Of a stretch of DNA of 30,956 bases, positions 1 through 8,467 are shown piece after piece. The stretch is taken from NCBI GenBank assembly GCA_910583775.1, contig CAJTYD010000028.1, positions 1 through 30,956 on the forward strand, in the 5' to 3' direction. How positions within the stretch are numbered: the stretch's first letter is position 1; every line of letters starts with the position of its first letter. The notes under the pieces are model-generated. The model did no database searches. It was not told the DNA's origin and saw nothing but the letters and a program-made list of their open reading frames with translations. This stretch comes from an uncultured Muribaculaceae bacterium (GTDB lineage: Bacteria; Bacteroidota; Bacteroidia; Bacteroidales; Muribaculaceae). The translations under genes and the position numbers were made by a program.

Positions 1-1
1 C

Positions 2-1039
2 TGCGATTATCTGAGAGAAGATAATATTGATAATCTAAGACCCTTTGCTGATATTTGGCGAAACCTAAAAAAAGAACCGTGTATAACTGATTTTGTATGT
101 GGGGAAGTTGATGGGATTGCATTTCATGGCTTGGAGACAGAGATTTATTGGACTGCCGAGAATGTTGGTAAGGTTACTTTAAATTCGGTTGAATTGCCAA
201 CCGGCACCACGAAATATAGAATGATTTTTACGGAAGATACAGACATACTATTGACAATTACAAATGGCCTTCATTCCGTAGAACTGAGAAAACATATAAG
301 AGTGGTTTATGCGCCCAAGCTCGACTTCAGAATCAATAAAACTAAATTAAAAAAGACTAAGAATGGGATAGAAACAGCGACATTAAGTTGGAATGTATGT
401 AATTCCTCGAAAGTATCTTTACAATCTAATGGAAAAATCATTTCATCTGATTCTAACAATACAGGGTATGTTATTAACCCGGAATCTGATACATTATACA
501 AATTAATTGTAACAGGGCTTGATAATAAAACAGAATTTACTTCTGAAATTAGAGTAATTGTCAGAGAACCGGCAAAGATTGAATTCAAGTCTGACAAAAT
601 GTATACTTTACCCAATGTACCCATAACGATTTCTTGGGATGTTCATGGGGCAAAGAATGTTCGGTTGAATAACACTACTGTGAACATTAAAGGTCAGACC
701 ATCTTTATGCCCCAAAAAGACGAACAATATGTTCTTGCCTATGAAGATGATTTTGGAGAGTCATCAACCACGCTAAAAGTAAGGATGCTACCACTCCCTA
801 TTGTAAAAAGTATTCTTGTTGACACTCCCAATATAAATAATGCCGTAGGAATTCAATATACATCTCCCCAATTTAAAGATATTCTTATATTGCCTAATGT
901 CGAATCTACTTTTGTAAATCTCACTATACCGGAAATTCCCACTTTGAAAGAAGGGAAACTTTTCGTGGAAATTTCAGAAGCACCTAAAGTTAAACTAACA
1001 CAGCGAATCTCACGCTTTCTAAAAAATATTTTTAAATAA
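2..1039 (+). CDS. Ig-like repeat protein, 5'-truncated by window edge
   Basis: The frame is open from base 2 to the TAA at 1037-1039 with no stop, so the TTG at 131 is probably not the true start and the gene begins left of the window; 345 residues are visible. The visible part has at least three successive beta-rich units with a recurring pattern: a Trp-containing strand (YWTA, SWNV, SWDV), a 'V-x-L-N' strand, a Gly turn, and a 'Tyr-x-L' strand. This resembles Ig-like/CARDB-type beta sandwiches. No signal peptide or membrane segment is seen in this part. The N-terminal domain, which would decide the function (a kinase or vWA domain would fit), is missing. The next gene, a DUF4407 membrane protein, begins 14 bp later, which suggests an operon. 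The gene is AT-rich like the rest of the cassette. Function is not assigned. Confidence 0.7.
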   Translation, partial: CDYLREDNIDNLRPFADIWRNLKKEPCITDFVCGEVDGIAFHGLETEIYWTAENVGKVTLNSVELPTGTTKYRMIFTEDTDILLTITNGLHSVELRKHIRVVYAPKLDFRINKTKLKKTKNGIETATLSWNVCNSSKVSLQSNGKIISSDSNNTGYVINPESDTLYKLIVTGLDNKTEFTSEIRVIVREPAKIEFKSDKMYTLPNVPITISWDVHGAKNVRLNNTTVNIKGQTIFMPQKDEQYVLAYEDDFGESSTTLKVRMLPLPIVKSILVDTPNINNAVGIQYTSPQFKDILILPNVESTFVNLTIPEIPTLKEGKLFVEISEAPKVKLTQRISRFLKNIFK

Positions 1040-1053
1040 ACTGCATCAACGAT

Positions 1054-2499
1054 ATGTCACATAAAAACTCAATTCACGAGCCAACAAATATGGCTACTAC
1101 CAACTTTGAGAATCCGATTCTCAGCAACAAAAAATGCGGATGGATTAATGAATTCCTGTGGTCATGCGCAGGCGTAAACAAAAAAGTGTTGCGACAGTGT
1201 CCATCAGATTATGCAAAATATGCAGGAATTGGTGGAACAATATTATTTACAGCATTAATGGCTTGTTTCTCGGGAGGCTATGCTTTGTCATTTGTCTTTG
1301 GAGAATGGTGGATTGGACTTATATTTGGTATTTTTTGGGGCTTGCTTATTTTCAATCTTGACAGATTTATCGTGAATACAATGTATTCTGATGGTAAGGT
1401 TACAATTGGATGGCAAGAATTAAAATCGGGTATGCCAAGAATTATTATGGCAATATTTTTAGGCATTGTCATATCTTATCCACTTGAACTGAAAATCTTT
1501 GATGATGAAATTCAAGTAAAAATCGAAGAAATGAAAGGAGAAAGATTAAGACAATATATAGCTGTTGATCAACAAAGAGTTGACTCTCTCGAACAAGTTT
1601 TATCTCACTTGAGAGAAACTCCTGTATCCATCTATGATGTAGACATAACAGGTGGTAATCAGCAGCTTAACAACCTAATGAGTAGACAAAAAGAGCTCCA
1701 ATCAAATATCGGACAAGAAAATTCGGCAATAGCAAATCTTGACAGGGAAATTAATGCTCTTAAAAGAAATAATGAAGATGGGAAAAATGACGTAGCTATT
1801 AATAAAAAGATAAACGCTAGAAGAGGACACCAGACTACCCGAAATGGGTATCAGACAGAAATGAGAAATGTACAGGCAGAAATGGCTGTTATAAGTCCTC
1901 AAGTGCAAGAGCTCATAAAGAAAAAAACATCTGATAGGGAATCTAATATTAAAACACTGCAGTCGGATATTGCAGCTTTAAAAAATAAAATATCTAACGC
2001 AGATCAGGAATATAAGAAGATTCTCGACAAAAATTTTAATGGCTTTCAAGCACAAATGCTTGCATTTAGTGAGATGAAGGATACTAAAGTTGAGAAAGAT
2101 ATGGTATCTTCAACACAAATAGCATCATGGCTAATAATGATTTTGTTTATTATAATAGAAACTGCACCTACGTTCTTCAAGATGATGATGGAAGATGGGC
2201 CCTATGATGACCTACTCAAAGCAGAGAAACATCGAGTCAATGTTTTATCCCAAAAGAGGATATCCGATGTAAATGACGAGGTCAACACGAGCGTTAAGAT
2301 TTCAACGATGAAGAATCAAAAACGTTTGGAAGCCGAAGCTTTAGCTAATGAGGACATTCTAAAACGCATTGCAGAAGTTCAAGCTGAACTGCTGCAGAAA
2401 TCTATCGAGGCTTGGCGAGAAGAAGAGTTGCGAAAAATCGCAGAGGATCCAACTGCATACATCAAAATAGCAACAAATAAAGAATCTGAACAATCATGA
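1054..2499 (+). CDS. DUF4407 family membrane/coiled-coil protein
   Basis: This 481-residue protein has the DUF4407 layout. After a short soluble N-terminus come three hydrophobic segments at about residues 58-80, 85-102 and 129-146. A long Lys/Glu/Gln-rich coiled coil at about 150-350 follows, then a fourth membrane segment at about 355-375, then a charged helical tail. The segment WGLLIFNLDRFIV after TM2 is typical of the family as I recall it. The biochemical function of DUF4407 is not established. The architecture suggests an inner-membrane protein with a large helical domain that could sense or transmit a signal. It sits 14 bp after the Ig-like gene and its TGA overlaps the ATG of the next mini-gene (ATGA), so translation is probably coupled. 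Confidence 0.8.
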   Translation: MSHKNSIHEPTNMATTNFENPILSNKKCGWINEFLWSCAGVNKKVLRQCPSDYAKYAGIGGTILFTALMACFSGGYALSFVFGEWWIGLIFGIFWGLLIFNLDRFIVNTMYSDGKVTIGWQELKSGMPRIIMAIFLGIVISYPLELKIFDDEIQVKIEEMKGERLRQYIAVDQQRVDSLEQVLSHLRETPVSIYDVDITGGNQQLNNLMSRQKELQSNIGQENSAIANLDREINALKRNNEDGKNDVAINKKINARRGHQTTRNGYQTEMRNVQAEMAVISPQVQELIKKKTSDRESNIKTLQSDIAALKNKISNADQEYKKILDKNFNGFQAQMLAFSEMKDTKVEKDMVSSTQIASWLIMILFIIIETAPTFFKMMMEDGPYDDLLKAEKHRVNVLSQKRISDVNDEVNTSVKISTMKNQKRLEAEALANEDILKRIAEVQAELLQKSIEAWREEELRKIAEDPTAYIKIATNKESEQS

Positions 2500-2651
2500 A
2501 GATCCCAGGATTATCATTTTCTTGGAAAAGAGCGCTTGGTATTACGCAAGCGAAACAACAGCTTGCCAGACGAACTGGCATTCCTACCTCTAAGGCAGGC
2601 CTTGAACGCAAAATTGGTAAGATGATAATTAAAAGCATCTTCGGTAAATAA
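2496..2651 (+). CDS. 51-residue basic mini-protein
   Basis: An ATG at 2496 overlaps the DUF4407 stop (ATGA) and opens a 51-codon frame ending in TAA at 2649-2651. The product begins MKIPGLSFSW and is rich in Lys and Arg, with the core 'ALGITQAKQQLARRTGIP' followed by a basic helix 'GLERKIGKMIIKSIFG'. From memory it resembles short conserved 'SWKRALGIT-AK-xx-R-TGIP' proteins in other bacteria, for which I know no function. The stop-start overlap, the coding-like amino acid composition and the position inside a tight cassette support a real gene. The basic, helical character would fit nucleic-acid binding, but that is inference. Confidence 0.65.
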   Translation: MKIPGLSFSWKRALGITQAKQQLARRTGIPTSKAGLERKIGKMIIKSIFGK

Positions 2652-2801
2652 ATGTCGGTCAGCCCTCCTCTCATTACATGAGGACGAAATCCTAAACTCC
2701 CCCTTCTTCTGGGGGACAAGTATTAACTAAATAGAGAAAATAATAAAACAGGCCACAACACATGAGCTATAAAGTGGCTCAAAGATAATCAAAATACAAT
2801 C
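2652..2801 (+). other. Non-coding gap with two hairpins inside the cassette
   Basis: This 150-bp stretch separates the mini-gene from the helicase gene. It has no reading frame longer than about ten codons. It contains a CTCAT/ATGAG inverted repeat with a three-base loop near 2670-2685, and a CCCCC/GGGGG hairpin with a seven-base loop near 2699-2715. The second hairpin is not followed by a clean T-run, so it is not a textbook terminator. It may hold a processing site, an attenuator or a second promoter for the helicase. Confidence 0.4.
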
Positions 2802-5492
2802 ATGAATATTGAGCAAATCTTACATAAGGTAAAAACTATTCCATCAACTCCAATGGATAAGGCATTGGAGTTTTATCGGTTATCCATTGAGCTGGAACGC
2901 TCAAAGGAGCCCGATATAAAGGATCTATATGAATACCCGTTAAACTTAAAAGGAAATGGGCTTGCACTCATTGATATGCCCTGCAACAATTATTTTCATG
3001 AAATATATTTAAAAAACAAATCCGAGAATTTCCCTAAAGACGTTTATGTGGGATTAAAAATAAAGTATGGGAATGTATTACTTAATCTTCTGGGATTTAC
3101 AATAGACTTTTCAGATCTTACAGATTTCTACCCGGATAAAGAACTATTGCCCATTCCCTTTGAGAACTTTGAAGTTAATCAGAAAGTCGCCATGGATATG
3201 CAGGTTTCCGAGCGTCAGATTTCAGATATCAACCAAGGGATTCGAAAAGGAATTACAATGGAAGAAATCAACGATCTTTTAAAGGAAAATATAGATGGGA
3301 ATGTTACACTTCAGCAAAAGATATATCTTTCACTCAGCAACAAAGCGATCGACCTGGCACAATTATATTCTGAATTAAAATCTAAACGATGGTATCCTGT
3401 TGCATCTTCGAGTTGTTTACTAAGGGCATTATTAACCAACGAAGATATGAATAATGCCTCTGACACAATATTTTCTGACGATTCAATCCTGAAAGTCACA
3501 CAAATGGACCAATACCAGTCTCATGCTGTGACTAAAGCCCTTAATAATCGAGTTTCGGTTATTACCGGGCCTCCGGGAACAGGGAAAACACAGGTGATTA
3601 TCAATATTCTTGCGAATGCCCTTCTCGCAGGTAAAACTGCCGTAATAGCCAGCAAGAACAATAAAGCTGTCGATAATGTCAAGGAACGTTTTGACTTGAT
3701 TGATTCCTACGGCTATTTATTAAGATTTGGTAAAAAAACTCAAATCAGCACGATGGCTATTCCTTCTTTAACAAATTTGATATCAGCATCCTATACCTTA
3801 GCAAAAAAAGAGGGCATCAATTACAACCTAAAAAAAGAATATGAAAGTTTGGCCGACAGGATAAAAAAAGCGAAGGAGAATATTGCAAAACTTGAACAAT
3901 TAAAACAAATAAGAGCCCAGTTAGTCGATAACATACAGTCTCTCAAAAGCCAAATCGAGGATTGCAATTTATCACACGATAAAAAATTGTTGGATATTGA
4001 CACTTCTAATGAAGCGTTATCATGTGCAAGCAGCATAAATATCGAGGAAATAAACAAACTATCACAAGGTATCTCTGACATTGAAAGAACGATTGTTTCA
4101 AAATGTTCCGGGATATTTGGATTTTGGTATAGACGATTCTGCATTCGCATATTCAATGATATGATTATTCAGTACAATAAAAATATTCCCAGATCCATAA
4201 AAGGTATACTTCCTCCTTCCATTGGTTCCTACAAGAAAGATTATTTTTCTCTTGTAGGAACTTGCCGGTCGATCCATGAAACTCTGGAAGCCCTCGCCTC
4301 CTACATTAACCTCCGTTCGAAAATAAATAATAAAGAAACTGAACTTAACAATACAATAGCAGAACTTAACCGTCTCTCACGACGAAAGAGCGAAGATTTA
4401 GAAGCCATTGAGTCCGGCACTCAATGGATCCAGGCAAACAATATAGCAATATTAAAGGCATATATTGAATATTATCTTGCAAATGACCCGAGCTGCAACA
4501 AGTACATTACATTATATAAAAACCACATACAAGGCGGTGTCACTTGGAAAGATAAAGAGTATGTCGGATTCATAAATGACACCAAAAATTTGTTTAAAGT
4601 GCTTCGGCTAATGTCGATTACCAATCTCTCTACAAAAAATGCCTTGCCTCTCACCGAAGACCTATTTGATATACTGATAATTGACGAAGCCTCTCAATGT
4701 GATGTTGCGTCTGCGTTGCCATTAATCGCCCGCTCAAGACAGGTGATTGTCATAGGCGATCCCATGCAATTAAGACACATTTCTGCCGTCTCTGACGAGG
4801 AAGAGAAATCCATAAAATCATACCTTCAGATTGACAATTCTTCATTATTGGCATACAATAAGACTTCATTATGGGATTTCTGCCATGATTATCTCGCCAC
4901 AAAGAATCTACTATCTCAGGCATTTTCAACTCTAACACATCATTATCGCTGTCACCCGGAAATTATTAAATACTCCAACCAAATGTTCTATAAGCAACAA
5001 TTATCAGTTGCTACAGACATCTCTAAGCTAAAGGCTAATCAGAAAGGTTTGTTTTTAATACCTGTCTCGGGCAAACAGGAGAATCCAGACATAAATATTA
5101 ATGAAACAGAAGCTCAGAAATGCATCGATCTGGTAATTAAATTAATAAAGAGCAATCCCGAAGGTGTCTCCTTTGGCATCACAACTCCTTTTAGAAGACA
5201 CGCAGAAAGATTATATGACTTACTCCCTCCACAATTTCGAGAGATCGTTAAAATCAATACAGTTCATGGATTTCAAGGAGATGAAAGAGACGTCATGATA
5301 TACTCCACCATGGTGTCTCAGGGTTCTCCAATTCGCAAGCTAAAATGGATTGACGATATTACCCCGAATTTGGTAAATGTTGCTGTAACTCGTGCAAAAA
5401 GTGCTCTTTACGTAGTATGCGACGCGAATTATATTATAGCTAATTCTCCTGCCACAAAACCTCTTGGGAGTTTAATATCAATGTGTAAATAG
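2802..5492 (+). CDS. Superfamily-1 (UPF1/DNA2-like) helicase
   Basis: This 896-residue protein has the full set of SF1 helicase motifs. Walker A (GPPGTGKT) lies at residues 256-263. Walker B (DEASQ) lies at 628-632 and is followed by motif III (IGDPMQLRH). A motif-IV-like HYRCHPE begins at residue 714, HGFQGDERD at about 822, and the arginine-finger motif VAVTRAK at about 861-866. The roughly 250-residue N-terminus is unassigned. A long insertion between motifs I and II includes charged coiled-coil segments near 340-400 and 510-545. The DEASQ box and HGFQGDE motif match the UPF1/DNA2/COG1112-type group, which acts on RNA or DNA. No nuclease or kinase domain was recognised. The WYL gene starts 8 bp after its stop. 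Helicases of this group are common in defence loci, so a role in nucleic-acid surveillance is plausible but unproven. Confidence 0.88.
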   Translation: MNIEQILHKVKTIPSTPMDKALEFYRLSIELERSKEPDIKDLYEYPLNLKGNGLALIDMPCNNYFHEIYLKNKSENFPKDVYVGLKIKYGNVLLNLLGFTIDFSDLTDFYPDKELLPIPFENFEVNQKVAMDMQVSERQISDINQGIRKGITMEEINDLLKENIDGNVTLQQKIYLSLSNKAIDLAQLYSELKSKRWYPVASSSCLLRALLTNEDMNNASDTIFSDDSILKVTQMDQYQSHAVTKALNNRVSVITGPPGTGKTQVIINILANALLAGKTAVIASKNNKAVDNVKERFDLIDSYGYLLRFGKKTQISTMAIPSLTNLISASYTLAKKEGINYNLKKEYESLADRIKKAKENIAKLEQLKQIRAQLVDNIQSLKSQIEDCNLSHDKKLLDIDTSNEALSCASSINIEEINKLSQGISDIERTIVSKCSGIFGFWYRRFCIRIFNDMIIQYNKNIPRSIKGILPPSIGSYKKDYFSLVGTCRSIHETLEALASYINLRSKINNKETELNNTIAELNRLSRRKSEDLEAIESGTQWIQANNIAILKAYIEYYLANDPSCNKYITLYKNHIQGGVTWKDKEYVGFINDTKNLFKVLRLMSITNLSTKNALPLTEDLFDILIIDEASQCDVASALPLIARSRQVIVIGDPMQLRHISAVSDEEEKSIKSYLQIDNSSLLAYNKTSLWDFCHDYLATKNLLSQAFSTLTHHYRCHPEIIKYSNQMFYKQQLSVATDISKLKANQKGLFLIPVSGKQENPDININETEAQKCIDLVIKLIKSNPEGVSFGITTPFRRHAERLYDLLPPQFREIVKINTVHGFQGDERDVMIYSTMVSQGSPIRKLKWIDDITPNLVNVAVTRAKSALYVVCDANYIIANSPATKPLGSLISMCK

Positions 5493-5500
5493 TTACAATT

Positions 5501-5842
5501 ATGATAAACAACAAAATCGCAAATGACATCAATACAGCTATTGAGCAGGGTCTTAATATGGAAATAGTATATGAAAAGAATCCTGTTGAAAAAACTAAGC
5601 GTGAAATTAGCGACATTCAATATTCAGAAGAATATGGTACATCGTATATAAACGCTTTTTGCCATATTAAAAACGAAAGAAGGACCTTCAGAATAGACAA
5701 AATTGTAAGTGCTTTATTACTTACTCAAGATAATGGCAAAGACTTAAATGAGACTGTATCCTCTCCCCTCATTATAGGGAAAGATTATAGATTCAATCCC
5801 CATAAACCAATTTTTAAACTATTTGGGAAGGAATATAACTAA
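5501..5842 (+). CDS. Stand-alone WYL-domain protein
   Basis: This 113-residue protein reads as a single WYL domain. It has an 'I-x-Y-xx-N' strand near residue 23, a central segment ending SYINAFCHIKNE, and the signature ERRTFRIDKIV near residues 64-75, which corresponds to the usual 'ExRTFRLDRI' ligand-pocket strand. WYL domains are known as small-molecule or nucleic-acid sensors, usually C-terminal to a helix-turn-helix. Here no HTH is present and the protein is about the size of one domain. It starts 8 bp after the helicase stop, so it is almost certainly co-expressed with it and could be its sensor or regulator. The remaining 35 residues contain a short motif (YRFNPHKPIFKLFG) that I do not recognise. 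Confidence 0.75.
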   Translation: MINNKIANDINTAIEQGLNMEIVYEKNPVEKTKREISDIQYSEEYGTSYINAFCHIKNERRTFRIDKIVSALLLTQDNGKDLNETVSSPLIIGKDYRFNPHKPIFKLFGKEYN

Positions 5843-5956
5843 TGAAGGTATTACATTTAATGAGTACTTACGGTATTGACATAAGCTTCAAATGATCATT
5901 GTTTACCAATCGACCCGGAGAGGTATATGAATTTAGGAAACATCTGAAACAGATTT
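5843..5956. other. Cassette end and composition boundary
   Basis: An ATG overlapping the WYL stop opens only 17 codons (MKVLHLMSTYGIDISFK, ending at 5895). It may be a truncated remnant or chance. After it the AT-rich cassette gives way to the more GC-rich TPR gene, whose codon use is clearly different. A weak promoter-like GTATATGAATTTAGG lies near 5922-5936 but does not match the TAnnTTTG box cleanly. Confidence 0.4.
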
Positions 5957-8038
5957 ATGATTATGAGAGTAAAGATATTGTTAATTTGCGTGGTGTTGGG
6001 GGCGTGGCTGGCCTCGGGCGTTATGGCTGATGACAAACAGCCCGACACTTACGCCTATAAACGCGGTGTGGAGGCATTTAATGAGGAGAAATACGGCGAG
6101 GCGCTTGAGTGGTTTAACCGCGAGCTTTCGGAGCATCCCGACAACGGATATGCTTTCATGTATATTTCGTTTCTGCGCTATGGCAGTCAGGAATATGGAA
6201 AGGCTCTGTCGGCCATAGAAAACGCTTTGAAACATCTGCCTAAGAAAGATAAGGAGTGGCGGGCGATTTCCTATGCCTATCGCGGAGATGTCTATGCCGT
6301 TATGGGCGATACGGTCAAGGCTGTCAATGATCTTTCACGCGCGATCCAGATTGATCCTTCGAATTCGAAATTCTATAGCTCAAAGGCTCAGATCCATTAT
6401 GAACAAGGAAACTATGACCTTTCGGATGCCGATTATAAGAAAATGACGGAACTTGATCCGGGAGATGTCATGGGGTATATGGGAATGGGTCGCAATCATC
6501 TCGCCCGGGAACAATGGAACGATGCCGTCGATAAGTTCAATTACGTCGCCAGGCTGGCTCCGGATTATTCAGGCGGTTATTCTTTCAGAGCAGAGGCTCT
6601 CATGGGTCTGAAAAAGTGGGATGAGGCCACCGACGATATTATAAAGGCACTGGAAATCGACGGCAGCGATAAGGCTTTCTTCCTGATGCAGACACTTCCC
6701 GCGAACGTATTGGATCAGTTCAAGTCTAAACTTAAGATCCAGACGGTAAAACAACCTGCAAACAGCTATTGGCCCTATTGTCTGGGCATAATTTCGACTC
6801 TTCAGAATAATTATGACGAAGCCATAGCTCATTATGAGAAGGCCAATTCCCTTGACGCCAATTCCGCATTCTTAGAGAATATCTCAAGATGTCTCAGTAG
6901 CAAGCGCGACTATAACAAGGCACTGGAATATGTGGAGCGAGCCATTGCAATGAATCCGGAGGATTACGACCTCGTGGATCTTAAGGGAGATATCTTAAGT
7001 AAGCTCGGAAGATTTGAGGAATGCATTGCGGAGCGTGATAAATACATAGCGAAATTTCCCGAAAATCCTATGGCCTACATATATCGCGCGGAGGACTTTT
7101 CAAACGCCCGACAATTCAAGAAGGCTGTCGAGGACTATAGCTCGGCTTTCATACTCCATCCGGACGCTTCCCTGATCCCGGTTCTTTTAATGAGACGTGG
7201 AGACGCTTATCGTTTTATCGGCGATAAGGGAAACGCGGTCAAGGATTACGAGAAACTGCTGGAAACAGAGAAAGGCTCCGCTCTGACATCTTCCTCATGG
7301 ACCCCGTTCGCCTATTCCGGACTCGGCAACCCGGAAAAAGCGGTTGAAACAATGCAGTCCATATTGAAGAACGATACGACAGATAGAAACGGGGCTCTAT
7401 ATAACGCCGCCTGCGTTTATGCCCGCATCGGCGACAAGGCAGAGGCCATGCGTTATCTTAAGATAGCAATCGACAAAGGCTACAATGATTTTTCGCATAT
7501 CGAATTGGATTATGATATGGATTCTCTGCGAGATTTGCCTGATTTTCAGGAATTGATAGCTAAACACAAGAAAGCACCAGACTCCGGAACAAAAGAAAGC
7601 ACGAAAAATCCCTCGCCTTCCGCAGAAAAGACGGAGAGCGTAGAAGTGCCCTTCACCAAAGAGGGGGGCGTAATAAAAGTGAAATGTTCGATAAACGGGC
7701 TGCCGTTACATTTTGTCTTCGACACAGGCGCGGCCGACGTAACAATGTCGATGGTGGAAGCCAACTTCATGCTGAAAAACGACTACATCAAGCCGTCTGA
7801 CATTGTCGGCTCTGCCCGATATATGGATGCGAACGGAGACATCACCGAAGGCACGGTTGTCAACCTGCGGAAAGTAAATTTCGGAGGACTGGAGATTGAC
7901 AATGTACGCGCCTCGGTTGTCCGCAACCAGAAAGCTCCGCTCCTCCTCGGACAATCTGTCCTCGGTCGCCTCGGAAAAATCGAAATCGACAACCCCCGGA
8001 CTAAACTTGTGATCACGCATAAAGTGAATTCAAAATAA
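5957..8038 (+). CDS. Secreted TPR protein with C-terminal retropepsin-like protease domain
   Basis: This 693-residue protein begins with a signal peptide (basic MIMRVK, a hydrophobic core, cleavage probably near the AMAD-like 'VMADD' at residue 25). About ten tetratricopeptide repeats follow from residue 32 to about 530, with recognisable 'A-x-x-Y-x-x-A' and 'DP/NP' turns. A Ser/Lys/Glu-rich linker near 535-560 leads to a retropepsin-like domain. That domain carries the catalytic motif FDTGAADVTMS at about 588-598 and a second half ending LLGQSVLGRLGKIEID. Single-domain proteases of this clan AA type act as dimers, so the TPR array may assemble or position the domain in the periplasm. Alternative start ATG at 5963. 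Neighbours downstream follow by 23 bp (DUF805) and 37 bp (YbjN-like), possibly as an operon. Confidence 0.85.
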   Translation: MIMRVKILLICVVLGAWLASGVMADDKQPDTYAYKRGVEAFNEEKYGEALEWFNRELSEHPDNGYAFMYISFLRYGSQEYGKALSAIENALKHLPKKDKEWRAISYAYRGDVYAVMGDTVKAVNDLSRAIQIDPSNSKFYSSKAQIHYEQGNYDLSDADYKKMTELDPGDVMGYMGMGRNHLAREQWNDAVDKFNYVARLAPDYSGGYSFRAEALMGLKKWDEATDDIIKALEIDGSDKAFFLMQTLPANVLDQFKSKLKIQTVKQPANSYWPYCLGIISTLQNNYDEAIAHYEKANSLDANSAFLENISRCLSSKRDYNKALEYVERAIAMNPEDYDLVDLKGDILSKLGRFEECIAERDKYIAKFPENPMAYIYRAEDFSNARQFKKAVEDYSSAFILHPDASLIPVLLMRRGDAYRFIGDKGNAVKDYEKLLETEKGSALTSSSWTPFAYSGLGNPEKAVETMQSILKNDTTDRNGALYNAACVYARIGDKAEAMRYLKIAIDKGYNDFSHIELDYDMDSLRDLPDFQELIAKHKKAPDSGTKESTKNPSPSAEKTESVEVPFTKEGGVIKVKCSINGLPLHFVFDTGAADVTMSMVEANFMLKNDYIKPSDIVGSARYMDANGDITEGTVVNLRKVNFGGLEIDNVRASVVRNQKAPLLLGQSVLGRLGKIEIDNPRTKLVITHKVNSK

Positions 8039-8061
8039 AAAAACAATTAGAATATACAACT

Positions 8062-8430
8062 ATGATGAGTTTTACAGATTCCGTATGCAAAGGAATAGAA
8101 AATCTTTTTTCAGCCAAAGGAAGAATGTCGCGGAGTTGTTTCTGGTGGTTTGCGTTATTCTGTGTATTGGTAGATACTGCGTTAGCCTTCCTCATTCTTA
8201 TTGCCACGCAACCAAGCGCAACAACCGCAACTATCATAAACCTGATCTTCGACCTGACTATCTGGTATATTTTTATAGTCCCGGGAATCAGACGGCTCCA
8301 TGATATCGGGAAAGCGGGTACAAATGTTTTATGGATTTTACTCCCGTTTGTAGGCTGGATATACCTTATCTATCTTTTCTGCCAGCCTTCATATCCGATG
8401 GAAAATTATTATGGAGAGCCGGTCCATTAA
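8062..8430 (+). CDS. DUF805 family membrane protein
   Basis: This 122-residue protein matches DUF805. It starts with an amphipathic segment containing 'F-x-x-KGRMSRSCFWWF', then hydrophobic segments at about residues 29-50, 57-72 and 92-108. The family hallmark 'P-G-I-RRLHDIGKAG' lies between the second and third. DUF805 proteins are small inner-membrane proteins of unknown function. Start ATG at 8062; an ATG at 8065 is equally possible. The gene is more AT-rich than the TPR gene before it and similar to the gene after it. Confidence 0.85.
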   Translation: MMSFTDSVCKGIENLFSAKGRMSRSCFWWFALFCVLVDTALAFLILIATQPSATTATIINLIFDLTIWYIFIVPGIRRLHDIGKAGTNVLWILLPFVGWIYLIYLFCQPSYPMENYYGEPVH

Positions 8431-8467
8431 TTATTAAACTATTGTTTAACATATAAAACGAACCGAC

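Noticed and set aside
2660..2700. Possible hammerhead ribozyme core (ATGAGGACGAAAT)
   Set aside because: It lacks the CTGANGA element and a stem II loop between the two core strands, so the catalytic core cannot form.
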